DNA of 64,000 nt from Pedobacter heparinus DSM 2366 (GTDB lineage: Bacteria; Bacteroidota; Bacteroidia; Sphingobacteriales; Sphingobacteriaceae): NCBI RefSeq assembly GCF_000023825.1, contig NC_013061.1:3286001-3350000 (forward strand), in the 5' to 3' direction. Shown here piece by piece: positions 8,884 to 17,294 of this stretch (position 1 is the stretch's first letter; every line of letters starts with the position of its first letter). The translations under genes were made by a program, and so were the position numbers. Under the pieces are notes generated by a model. That model ran no database searches. It was not told the DNA's origin and saw only the letters and a list, made by a program, of their open reading frames with translations.

Positions 8884-11800
8884 TTAAATTTTATTGATAA
8901 AAACGACTTCGTCTCCCGATGAAAGCTTATTAAATTCTTTAGCGGCTCCCCCCTTTATCTTTTCTTCCTTAACTACCAGGCCGCTGCGCGGGTTGATGTA
9001 TTTTACCACATAGTTTCCTCTAGCTTTACTTAGGTCAAGTTTTACAGGAACGGAAGAGCTGTTGTACAACAGATATGCGCCATCTGGATTAGCCAAAGCA
9101 TACTGACCTGAAGACCGGCCGGCCAAATTAAATGGTTTCATTGTGGCCACACCCGAAAGCGAAGCATTATTGGCAGCCGGAACATTTGACAAAGATCCGC
9201 CAGCCATAAAAACGGCCCAGCCAAAAGCATCAAAACCATCACCTGAATAGATCACTGCCTTTTCGGGATATCTGGTACGATATTCTGCTACAGCACGGTA
9301 TACCTGATCAAAAGATGTTTTTTTAGGTTTCAGCAAACGTGCATGCTGGCGAGGAGCCAGGTTTTGTCCACCTTGTGGTGCATAAGCAGAACCATCAGCC
9401 TGGTAATGCCAATAACGGATGTCGACCAGATCGACTACTCCTGCCCTGTTTTTATCGGCCAATATGGCATCCTGCACATCTTTAGTGGTACTTAAACCAA
9501 TAATCGGGTGTTTACCTGTCTCTTTTTCCCATTCTTTAATGGTATCTATCCAGAACTCTACAAAATGTAATGGCCCGGTAAACTCTGCACCGATCAACTG
9601 GATTACACCGGTATTGTCTTTAAAATTATCAAGGCATTTACGGATATAGGCACGGTGCAGTGCCTTACGCTCAGCATTGCTGATGTCATAAAATTGCCCT
9701 GCCATAAATATCCTCTTGTCGCCCGCGTAAGGTACTGGCTCCGGAAAACCGGTATTATTGATGTTATTTGCCGTACGCCATGGAAAATCGGCATAATGCG
9801 CACCAGCTTCTATAATGTTATGCTGGAAATAGTTTTCGTGGATCAGTACCAGGCCTTTCTGATCAGCAAGGTCTGCAAATTGTTTTAACCTGCCCCAATA
9901 CCATGGGTTGTATTTGCTAATGTCGTATTTGCTCAGTCCATCCCATGCTTTATCCTGTCCGCTGCGTGCAAAAGGCAATTCATAAAATGGCGTCCATACT
10001 TCTCCGTCCATTCTTCTGATCCGCTCATGGTCGTCACGTCTCCTGTCGTACCACAAACCATAATTATGGTCTAAGATCTTTACTGATCCTTTTTGCATAG
10101 AGTCAGTTATTTCTTCCAGATCGTCTGTCAGCCCCTTACCTGTACGGCCAGGTACAAAACGGGTGATGTGCATTTTCATGCCTTTAAGCGCATATGGCCT
10201 TGCGCTGCCATTCCACCATTGGACGTCTGCACGGTTTCCGGTTACCAGGGCATTGCCCCGACGCAACCAACCATTGCTTATCTGCATCGCACTGGCCTTA
10301 GCCGGAGTATTAATTCTCTCAACACCTATTTTGTCAATATTTTTTGCATTGCGCGTATCAGTTGAAATCTTTTGTCTTTCGGTTGCCTGATCTATATATT
10401 CCGTTAACAGCATGGCCGGTTTATCAGCCAGTCTGGTTAGCTTCTGAGCTACATCCACTGGCGGGCTACTTGAAGCTTCCGTTTCTACAGGCATTACAAA
10501 AGTCCGTTCATCGGCCTGTTTTCCCAGCCTGTCCTTCAATTGGGCATAATACAAACTACGCGGCTGGATCTGCTCGTTAGACATATCCCAATAACCGTCG
10601 CCCGAGAATTGTGCCCAGGTACCAAATGCCCAGTTCTGCGCAGTTGGCGGAGCATAACAGTCTACCCGGGCCGCTGTACACTGCCAGAATACGCTGTTGG
10701 CGGCCGACCAGCCTGCACCTTGTCCGTCCTGCCCTCTGTTCATAAAACTCAGGGCCTGTCCGTCCACATTAACAATATCAAATAAAACACCTGATGCCCA
10801 ACTGTCAATTGTTCCGCTAAAGCTAAATGGCAGATAAGCCTGGCACTGGACAAAAGCATTTGGACCGGGAGCACAAAAGCCAACTGCAAAATCATGATAA
10901 GCATATTCAGAATACAATCTTTGAAACAGTGTTTGCCCTCCTGTAGTTAAAAAAGTATATCTGCGTTCGCCACCAATCTCCGAAACCGGCGCCAGCGATT
11001 TACAATCTTCCACAGTTATCCTGTTTGCAGTTTCCTGAACAGTTACTGCTGAACCTGCAAAATGTTCAAAAACAACCTGGCGTACCCATGCATCTGTGGC
11101 ATTTTCTATAGAAATGGCCGTCCAGCGGTGGTATTCATCTTTAGGGTTTTTATCATCAAAGCCCGATGTAAATCTTATATTTTCTGCACCGGAATTGAAA
11201 ATTCTGCCATTCCAGCTATATTTTGATACAGTAGCCCCACCATAAACAGCATCCAGCGCTGTAGTTAAGGGTGCATCCAATAATAAAGTATTCCCTTCAA
11301 CCCCAATCACTTTTCTGTCCCAATAAATGTCACGTTGTCCTGCTTTCCAGCCCAGTGAGGTAATGCCCCCGCCAAAATGGTCTGTTCCAATCAAATCAAT
11401 CCAGTTTTTAGAGGATATGCGTTGTACAATTACCTGATCACCTTTTTTAAATCCTCCATTTGCAAGGGTAACCTTCATTGCATTTACCGGAACATATTGA
11501 TCTGTAACTGCTACAGGGGCCTCTTTAATACGATCTGGTTTACCAGCTATGCGTAATACCCCCATTCTGTCCAGTCCTGTTGCAAATATCTCCGTTCCGT
11601 TTTCCCCCATTCCGCTTCCACGCAAAACCACGCCGGAAGCATTGATCTTTAAAGCACCTCCAACTTCATATTTTCCTTTTTCCAGCAATACAGCTCCCCT
11701 TAAGCCATCTTTGCCTAAGGGCAAAGCTGCAACATAGTTTAAGGCCGATTGGATCCTCAGGGTAGCATCGCCTGATTTAACCGGCACAACAACCTTTACT

Positions 11801-12030
11801 ACAGCCTCTGGTATGGGTTGCTCTCCGGCTTTATAACCTGCATAAGAAAAATCGGGAATCCGGTTGCCTTTTTCGTCCGGACTGTAATTCAGTTTACCTT
11901 CTTTACCTTTAAATATTGGTTTTGGTGGTTCGGGGATATTTACTTTTTGTGCATACCCGGCCAATACGAAAAACTGTCCCAGTATGAGCAAGCCCAACAA
12001 ACGACAATATTTTATAGGATTACATTTCAC
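8884..12030 (-). CDS. secreted beta-helix plus DUF6298-like TIM-barrel fusion protein
   Basis: A 1048-residue exported protein (signal peptide 1-27). The N-terminal half (about 80-520) reads as a right-handed beta-helix of the pectate-lyase fold (ILLEKGKYEVGG, INASGVVLRGSG, ENATDAWVRQVVFEHF). The C-terminal half (about 610-1048) looks like a clan GH-A-type barrel: QKGLVLIHENYFQ, then LIGAEFTGPLHF with a candidate acid/base glutamate, then VIYSGDGFDAFG, ending in a small beta-sandwich. I recall the C-terminal part as DUF6298, but cannot verify this. No activity is known to me for the pair. It is the first gene of the operon and is preceded at 12104-12170 by the shared regulon promoter. A two-active-site pectinase is a reasonable hypothesis only. 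Confidence 0.65.
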   Translation of the reverse strand: MKCNPIKYCRLLGLLILGQFFVLAGYAQKVNIPEPPKPIFKGKEGKLNYSPDEKGNRIPDFSYAGYKAGEQPIPEAVVKVVVPVKSGDATLRIQSALNYVAALPLGKDGLRGAVLLEKGKYEVGGALKINASGVVLRGSGMGENGTEIFATGLDRMGVLRIAGKPDRIKEAPVAVTDQYVPVNAMKVTLANGGFKKGDQVIVQRISSKNWIDLIGTDHFGGGITSLGWKAGQRDIYWDRKVIGVEGNTLLLDAPLTTALDAVYGGATVSKYSWNGRIFNSGAENIRFTSGFDDKNPKDEYHRWTAISIENATDAWVRQVVFEHFAGSAVTVQETANRITVEDCKSLAPVSEIGGERRYTFLTTGGQTLFQRLYSEYAYHDFAVGFCAPGPNAFVQCQAYLPFSFSGTIDSWASGVLFDIVNVDGQALSFMNRGQDGQGAGWSAANSVFWQCTAARVDCYAPPTAQNWAFGTWAQFSGDGYWDMSNEQIQPRSLYYAQLKDRLGKQADERTFVMPVETEASSSPPVDVAQKLTRLADKPAMLLTEYIDQATERQKISTDTRNAKNIDKIGVERINTPAKASAMQISNGWLRRGNALVTGNRADVQWWNGSARPYALKGMKMHITRFVPGRTGKGLTDDLEEITDSMQKGSVKILDHNYGLWYDRRRDDHERIRRMDGEVWTPFYELPFARSGQDKAWDGLSKYDISKYNPWYWGRLKQFADLADQKGLVLIHENYFQHNIIEAGAHYADFPWRTANNINNTGFPEPVPYAGDKRIFMAGQFYDISNAERKALHRAYIRKCLDNFKDNTGVIQLIGAEFTGPLHFVEFWIDTIKEWEKETGKHPIIGLSTTKDVQDAILADKNRAGVVDLVDIRYWHYQADGSAYAPQGGQNLAPRQHARLLKPKKTSFDQVYRAVAEYRTRYPEKAVIYSGDGFDAFGWAVFMAGGSLSNVPAANNASLSGVATMKPFNLAGRSSGQYALANPDGAYLLYNSSSVPVKLDLSKARGNYVVKYINPRSGLVVKEEKIKGGAAKEFNKLSSGDEVVFINKI

Positions 12031-12103
12031 AATCGTTGTAATTTTACAAGCAGAAATAACGGTTTAAAACCCTTAGATGCCACTCAAATTTATATTTGTG
12101 TCA

Positions 12104-12170
12104 CAAAATTAAAAGATAAGCCGAATGCTTGTTATAGCATTTTTCCTATCTATTATATGATCTTATCATA
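12104..12170 (-). promoter_or_regulatory. regulon promoter A: tandem activator site plus -7 element, before the 12030 operon
   Basis: Written on the plus strand, two direct half-sites T(A/G)TANNATNTTNNC start at 12133 and 12154, 21 bp apart, and both match all nine fixed positions. On the transcribed strand they are followed after 21 bp by TAATTTTG (12104-12111), a perfect Bacteroidota TAnnTTTG -7 element. The half-site nearest the gene therefore covers the -33 region, as expected for an activator. Nearly the same 36 bases occur at 22721-22756 with three differences. Confidence 0.75.
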
Positions 12171-12196
12171 AGCCCTTTAATTGTGTAAAGACCTTG

Positions 12197-13822
12197 TTAT
12201 GGTCTTACACTTTTAATGTCGGTCAGGCTGTTCAGGTAATTTTCAATATTAGCATAACCATTTTTACTGATCTTTCCGGCATCAACAGCATTTTTGGGAT
12301 CCAGACCGTTTTTGATCTCCCAGGCATCAGGAATTCCGTCGTTATCTGAATCCTGATAAGCCGTTCCTGTATATTCAGGATAACCACCTACCTGGCTAAT
12401 GTCTGAGATAATTCCCTGTTTATAAGAATCTGCAGGTAAACGTCTTTTAATGAACTGCCCGCCAACCGGTGGTTTTGCCTGTTCGCTATACTTGATTTTT
12501 CCTGTTTTAACCTGTTCAACGATACGCAAGTCTACCGCATCACGTTTCGGTAAAGTGGCACCGGCATTCTTCAATACATAATCATATGCCTTGTAAGCAT
12601 CAACCGTAGTTACATGCGCCATTGGCATAGGTTTATCTGTACGGATGGAATCCAGTAATTTTTGATTATTTGTTCTGTCGGCCGGTTGCACACCGCCTGC
12701 CCAGTTGTCTTTTGTTACTTTTTCATTACCCTCTACCACATTCCCGCTTACATAAGCTTTTCCAAAGAGATGTGCATATCTTTTATCCCGGCCAGACTCG
12801 GGTTTTAATATTCTGTACGAAATGGGTTGCCCGGCTGGTGTAATCGGTCCTGGTTTATAGTAGTTGTTGATGAAATTGAACAGTGAATTGTTATCGCCCC
12901 CGTCAGCACTGCGGTTCCACCAGTTAAAAATTACGTTGTTCACAAAACCAAAATCGCCATACATCCCTATAGATGGGTTTCTGCTAATGTTATTGGCCCA
13001 TAAATTCCGCATAAATGTACTGTTTAGCCCACCAATGGTACTACCAAACGAATGGTTATAGGTATCCAGTGCTTCAGAGAAGATAGAATTTTGTATGGTC
13101 ACATTTACAGTCGGCAGTTTCTCTGGTTTTGAACCATCATTTGCATGATATACATGCCTGTAAATAGACATATTTTCATCCAATCCCCAACTTGCCGAAA
13201 CATGGTCGATAAGGATATTTCCTATTGGATTACCACCCAGCGCATCATCTCTGCGGGTTACATCGGTGGCTCCGCGGCGAAAACGCATGTATCGGATCAC
13301 CACATCATGGGTATCTATCCATAAAGATTCCCCGGCAATACATACCCCATCCCCCGGAGCAGATTGTCCGGCAATGGTCAGGTACGGCGCACGGATGCTA
13401 ACCGGGCTTTTTAAGTGTATGATTCCAGCAACATTGAAAACTATGATACGTGCTCCACCTTCTTCACAGGCAGCACGAAATGATCCCGGACCACTATCGG
13501 CCAGTGTGGTTACTACAATGACCTTACCTCCACGTCCTCCCGGTGTAAATGCCGCACCACCTTCAGCTCCAGGAAAAGCCGGCAGTTTAACCTTTACAAG
13601 GTCGGAGGGTTTGGATGCTCCAGGTACATAAGGCCGTCCATTATTTTTAGCTTCCTCCTGCACTATTTTAAAAGCCTTTTCCCAGGCCTGATCAGACAAT
13701 TTTCTTTGCTGTGCCTCAACGGCATCAGATGAATCCTGTAAGGCTGGTGGAATGGTTGGATATTGGGCAAAAGCTACTCCGGTGCAAAGCACCGAAAGCA
13801 GGGTCAAAACGGTTTTTCTCAT
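12197..13822 (-). CDS. PL1-type pectate lyase with C-terminal calcium-binding motif
   Basis: A 541-residue exported protein (signal peptide 1-19, ending AFAQ). From about residue 78 it shows the PL1-like beta-helix: FPGAEGGAAFTPGGRGG, then TLADSGPGSFR, TIAGQSAPGDGVC, RYMRFRRG and DHVSASWGLDEN. Pectate lyases break alpha-1,4-galacturonan by Ca2+-dependent beta-elimination. The C-terminus (from 491) carries DSDNDGIPDAWE and a downstream NGYANIENYL, a dockerin/thrombospondin-3-like calcium loop common in this subgroup. It is a close paralogue of the protein at 20958-22613, sharing the same layout from end to end. It has its own regulon promoter at 13841-13908 and is not followed by a tightly spaced gene, so it is probably monocistronic. 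Confidence 0.88.
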   Translation of the reverse strand: MRKTVLTLLSVLCTGVAFAQYPTIPPALQDSSDAVEAQQRKLSDQAWEKAFKIVQEEAKNNGRPYVPGASKPSDLVKVKLPAFPGAEGGAAFTPGGRGGKVIVVTTLADSGPGSFRAACEEGGARIIVFNVAGIIHLKSPVSIRAPYLTIAGQSAPGDGVCIAGESLWIDTHDVVIRYMRFRRGATDVTRRDDALGGNPIGNILIDHVSASWGLDENMSIYRHVYHANDGSKPEKLPTVNVTIQNSIFSEALDTYNHSFGSTIGGLNSTFMRNLWANNISRNPSIGMYGDFGFVNNVIFNWWNRSADGGDNNSLFNFINNYYKPGPITPAGQPISYRILKPESGRDKRYAHLFGKAYVSGNVVEGNEKVTKDNWAGGVQPADRTNNQKLLDSIRTDKPMPMAHVTTVDAYKAYDYVLKNAGATLPKRDAVDLRIVEQVKTGKIKYSEQAKPPVGGQFIKRRLPADSYKQGIISDISQVGGYPEYTGTAYQDSDNDGIPDAWEIKNGLDPKNAVDAGKISKNGYANIENYLNSLTDIKSVRP

Positions 13823-13840
13823 AACATTTGGTTAGTAGTT

Positions 13841-13908
13841 CAAAATTAACATACGGTTAACAATATATCTTGTACAATTTTCACATGGTCCTGTATGATG
13901 TTATCATA
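13841..13908 (-). promoter_or_regulatory. regulon promoter F: tandem activator site plus -7 element, before the 13822 pectate lyase
   Basis: Plus-strand half-sites TGTACAATTTTCAC (13871) and TGTATGATGTTATC (13892) are 21 bp apart and both match the regulon half-site at all fixed positions. The -7 element TAATTTTG on the transcribed strand (13841-13848) follows after 22 bp. The implied leader is short, under about 20 nt. Confidence 0.72.
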
Positions 13909-13971
13909 ATCAAAATGTCCCTCCTCCAAAATGCTGCAAGCGGAATATAAGAAGGAAAGTCCTGTGATGAT

Positions 13972-14067
13972 ATGAAAGAACTGAATATTAACCTTAATAA
14001 AAATGATAACCTGATGAAGGGGGATTATTTGATACTGAATGCGGATATCATTGAACTGAATTATTGA
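13972..14067 (+). CDS. possible 31-residue small protein (uncertain)
   Basis: A plus-strand ATG at 13972 opens 31 codons ending TGA at 14065-14067, overlapping the tail of the response-regulator gene on the other strand by 7 bp. A purine-rich AGGAAAG lies about 15 bp upstream, rather far for a ribosome site. The peptide begins MKELNINLNK and is hydrophilic with an acidic end. I recognise no family. It could be a chance frame; listed only because it fills most of an otherwise empty gap. Confidence 0.15.
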   Translation: MKELNINLNKNDNLMKGDYLILNADIIELNY

Positions 14068-14825
14068 TCAAGCCATTCTTTGAAAGCAGGCGTTTTCTGG
14101 CTGCTTACAATTACTTCTTCTTCTATTGCAGGCTGGAGTACCAATTTTAATCTCCCTTTAAAATAAGGGTGGATCTCTTTGGCTGCATCAATGTGAATGA
14201 TCAGTTTTCTGTTGACATGAAAAAACAGGCCCGGGTTGAGCATCTGGATCAGCTCATCCAGGGCATAGTCAATTGGAAATTTCTCGCCCTGCCTTGTAAC
14301 CAGCAGGCTCAGTTTATTATGGGAATAAAAATAGGCTACGTCATCAGTTTTTATGGTTTTGATCTTTGCCCCTGATTTTACCATGAACCTGCTTTTATAG
14401 CTGGCTTCTCCTTTCCTGATCATGCTGACAATGTCATTCATCTGGATGGGGTCCGAGACAGAAGAAAAGGATTGGCGGATATCCTTCATTTTCTCCAGGC
14501 TCTTGTACAATTTATTGTACTGTATAGGTTTTAAAATGTAGTCTATGCTATGCAGCTGAAAGGCATCCAGTGCATACTGATCATATGCAGTACAAAAAAT
14601 TACCGGGCATTTTACCGTAGTTTGCTTAAAAATCTCAAAGGAAAGTCCATCAGATAAGTGGATATCTAAAAAAATGAGGTCCGGAAGCGGATGTTTTTGC
14701 AACCATTTTATAGTACTTTCTATACTGGGTAAAACTTCCAATACCGTTATCCCTCCATATTCAGTTAATAAGGCCTGGAGTCTTTGGGCAGCAGGAACCT
14801 CATCTTCAACAATTAAAACTTTCAT
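14061..14825 (-). CDS. LytTR-family response regulator
   Basis: A 254-residue two-domain regulator. Residues 1-120 form the receiver domain: acidic pocket EDE at 7-9 and phosphoacceptor Asp54 in IFLDIHLSDG, followed by the conserved CTAYDQYALDAF block. Residues about 150-254 form the LytTR DNA-binding domain (VKSGAKIKTIKTDDVAYFYS, then FFHVNRKLIIHID). LytTR proteins bind tandem short direct repeats and are paired with LytS-type kinases, as here: the kinase gene lies 54 bp upstream on the same strand. Together with the secreted protein at 15819-17072 it forms a three-gene signalling operon placed between pectate lyase genes. Its targets are not known from the sequence. Confidence 0.92.
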   Translation of the reverse strand: MKVLIVEDEVPAAQRLQALLTEYGGITVLEVLPSIESTIKWLQKHPLPDLIFLDIHLSDGLSFEIFKQTTVKCPVIFCTAYDQYALDAFQLHSIDYILKPIQYNKLYKSLEKMKDIRQSFSSVSDPIQMNDIVSMIRKGEASYKSRFMVKSGAKIKTIKTDDVAYFYSHNKLSLLVTRQGEKFPIDYALDELIQMLNPGLFFHVNRKLIIHIDAAKEIHPYFKGRLKLVLQPAIEEEVIVSSQKTPAFKEWLDQ

Positions 14826-14879
14826 TCGTTTGGGGTTAAACCTCTAATTTCACTGGCACTAATATATAAAATTGGCTTT

Positions 14880-15818
14880 TCAATCTTCCAGTTCTAAAAG
14901 CGGAAGTTTCACAACAAAGGAATTTTCATCTCTAACTACAGTTATTGCACTATCAGATAAGTACTTGTATCTTTTACTGATATTTTCCAGACCTGTATTG
15001 GCCAGTTTACTTTCCGAATTCGGTTTGGGCTGGTAATTATTCCGGACAACCAAAGTTGTTCCATGCTCAATAAAAATACCGATCATCAGCGGGCTCTTCA
15101 GGGATATTTTATTGTGTTTAATTGCATTCTCGACAAGCATTTGTAACGACAATGGAGGTATGCACATCGTGTCCGGTAGATCTCCGGGAATGTCAATATC
15201 AATTATACATTGTTCTTCGAAACGTTTTTTCAATAAAAAAACATACGATCTGATAAAAGTGATTTCCGTATTTAGGGCAACCAACTCTTCTTTTTTATAT
15301 TGCAGTACATATCGGTATACATCGGCAAAGCGTTCCAGAAAAAACTGGGCATCCCTGGAGTTTTCTTCAATGAGGGTTGACAGTACATTCAGGTTATTGA
15401 ACAGAAAATGAGGGTCAATGTGCATGCGTAATGCTTCCAGCTGGCTGTTTAAATTTTCCTGTTTCAACTGGTCGGACTTTATATGTTCTTTTTTCCATTG
15501 CATCATAAAATAAATGCCAAAATTGACTGAAAGTACCGGAATAATAAACAACAGCCCATAAATGTTGAGCACCAGGATCTGGGCCAGATCGGGCGGGGTA
15601 ACTGTACTGGTAATCTTAAATAGATAATAACTAAGGTTAATGCAGGCCAGAGAATAAATACAACTCAGCATCAGCTGAAGGAAAAACCTCCTGGCTGTAT
15701 ATTTAAGCCAGGACACGCTTTTATCCAATATTCTAAAAATAAATCTGTTGCCAAACCAAAGCAGGACAATAACGGTTAAAATCCATAAAAATGCGACCAG
15801 GTAGTTTAGATACATCAT
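14880..15818 (-). CDS. LytS-type sensor histidine kinase
   Basis: A 312-residue membrane kinase. Hydrophobic segments at about 5-27, 44-68 and 80-106 give three or four membrane passes with little extracytoplasmic material. The His_kinase domain follows: the phospho-acceptor is His137 in DPHFLFNNLN, the N box is MLVENAIKHNK, and a G box GLENISKRY is near the end. Such kinases pass phosphate to LytTR regulators, and the regulator gene is immediately downstream. The start ATG (two ATG codons in a row at 15813-15818) directly abuts the stop codon of the upstream gene at 15819, so the two are translationally coupled. With almost no periplasmic domain, it probably senses through its membrane part or through the upstream partner protein. 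Confidence 0.92.
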   Translation of the reverse strand: MMYLNYLVAFLWILTVIVLLWFGNRFIFRILDKSVSWLKYTARRFFLQLMLSCIYSLACINLSYYLFKITSTVTPPDLAQILVLNIYGLLFIIPVLSVNFGIYFMMQWKKEHIKSDQLKQENLNSQLEALRMHIDPHFLFNNLNVLSTLIEENSRDAQFFLERFADVYRYVLQYKKEELVALNTEITFIRSYVFLLKKRFEEQCIIDIDIPGDLPDTMCIPPLSLQMLVENAIKHNKISLKSPLMIGIFIEHGTTLVVRNNYQPKPNSESKLANTGLENISKRYKYLSDSAITVVRDENSFVVKLPLLELED

Positions 15819-17072
15819 TTATCTGAATGAGATTTCGTTGATCATACTCCAGGGTATATATTTGTGTTCCGGGTTTTCCAGCCAGACCAATATACCCCAA
15901 TTTTTTGCTGTTACATCATTGTGATGCCCTAAAATCAATTCCCTCTGGTCGTTTAAAGTAACATTGGTGTAGCTCTGGCCCATTGGGGATATTTTGCTGA
16001 TGTACTTAAAAGGTATCTGGTAGTACATCCCGTCTTTATTACCTTCCAGCAGTTCGCAGTTCCATTCTTCATCCATATCAAAAACGCAATTGCCTTTATA
16101 CATCCTTTTGTCGCGTGTGGTTACCGCTGCAAATATCTTTTTCGGACTTTCATAAGCCTCATAGCCCAGGTTGTCGGGCATTGGCTCGAAGCGTATTGAT
16201 CTGAAAGCTTTCCAGGTGACAATTACCCTGCCCCACCGGGGATGCATCACTACTATTCCGGCGTTGGTAGCTGAAACATCCCCCCCATCAGTTAAATAAA
16301 CTTTTTTCCCCGACTTCAGGTTTACTTTCACCCCTTTATCAAAACGTTCTATTTCAGCAATATCAGAAAATTCGTATTGAACAGCTTGCTCCCCGTTCAA
16401 TATACCCTGCAGACTTTGGTTATCCAGGCATTTTATTTTATCCCATTGGATAAAGCCGCTAAATGGCCCTGCTGTTGTGATCACTGTACCGTAAAGTGGG
16501 TTCCCTTTGAGATGGTTTAAACGAGGGGGGCCGGCAAAAAAACGTATGGTACTGATGGCAGACCATTTTATAGTGCTCACAAGTTCGTTGTTATACACGA
16601 CAATGTCCTTGCCCAAATGCCGGCTCTCGTGCTCGTCCACCATTACCCTGATTTTAGATCCGCTTTTATAGTAAAGCTGTGCTTCTTTTGCTCCGGTTAC
16701 ATGGATCAGCGCAATATCTCCGAAACGTGATAAAATTTCACTTTTCCTTTCGGGATATTTATCTTTCCATAAGTTCATAAATTTCCAGTCAAGTACCGGC
16801 TCAACGCCGTCTTTAGACAGGTTGTTTAGCTGATACTCACTCAAATACTTCAGGTTGGGATTAACCTGTTTGGCAACCAGCAGAATATCGGACCACAATA
16901 CCTGCCCGCCACTCCACCTGATCTGGCCGGTATAGACCTGCTTGTTTTTTAATTTAATTTCCCCATATATAAATCCTTCGTGCTGGGCCCTTACCTGGGC
17001 TGCAAGGAAAATCAGGAACATAAAATGTAAATACCAGCGATTAAATCTCATTATTTTAGTTAATCCAGACAA
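15819..17072 (-). CDS. secreted protein with three internal repeats, partner of a LytS/LytTR pair (unknown function)
   Basis: A 417-residue protein, exported by an N-terminal signal (through about residue 30; Met8 is an equally good start). I do not recognise the family. It is built from three repeats of about 110-150 residues. Each opens with a hairpin resembling YGxIxxxxxxYxGxIxW (36-53, 194-210 and 313-331) and closes with a strand pattern IxWxxIxxIxF (168-178, 285-295 and 406-416), so the fold is probably three small beta-barrels. The gene abuts the kinase gene with no spacer and is the first of the three-gene operon. The likely role is a periplasmic or surface sensor or accessory for the kinase; this rests on gene order only. 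Confidence 0.7.
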   Translation of the reverse strand: MSGLTKIMRFNRWYLHFMFLIFLAAQVRAQHEGFIYGEIKLKNKQVYTGQIRWSGGQVLWSDILLVAKQVNPNLKYLSEYQLNNLSKDGVEPVLDWKFMNLWKDKYPERKSEILSRFGDIALIHVTGAKEAQLYYKSGSKIRVMVDEHESRHLGKDIVVYNNELVSTIKWSAISTIRFFAGPPRLNHLKGNPLYGTVITTAGPFSGFIQWDKIKCLDNQSLQGILNGEQAVQYEFSDIAEIERFDKGVKVNLKSGKKVYLTDGGDVSATNAGIVVMHPRWGRVIVTWKAFRSIRFEPMPDNLGYEAYESPKKIFAAVTTRDKRMYKGNCVFDMDEEWNCELLEGNKDGMYYQIPFKYISKISPMGQSYTNVTLNDQRELILGHHNDVTAKNWGILVWLENPEHKYIPWSMINEISFR

Positions 17073-17131
17073 TTTATTTATTTATATTGTTCTAACAAAT
17101 AAATACCAGCCAGATACTGATAATTTAGAAT

Positions 17132-17185
17132 TGAACCGGGATATTAACAGGTTGAATAAATTCATCCATGAGTTATCCCGGTTCA
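17132..17185. repeat. nested inverted repeat in the divergent 17073-17249 intergenic region
   Basis: A perfect 12-bp inverted repeat (TGAACCGGGATA at 17132-17143 and its complement at 17174-17185) encloses a second hairpin at 17150-17167 (eight pairs with one mismatch, AA loop). No T-run follows, so it is not a standard terminator. It lies between the divergent signalling operon and the pectate lyase at 17295, and could be an operator or a structured leader. Confidence 0.55.
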
Positions 17186-17294
17186 GTACAATAAAGTCTG
17201 ATTACAACCATCATCTATTTGCTATCAGCAATAATTTCTTTCTATTTATATGAACGAAACGCCTAAGTTTCAAAACATAAGAACCAAATATATA

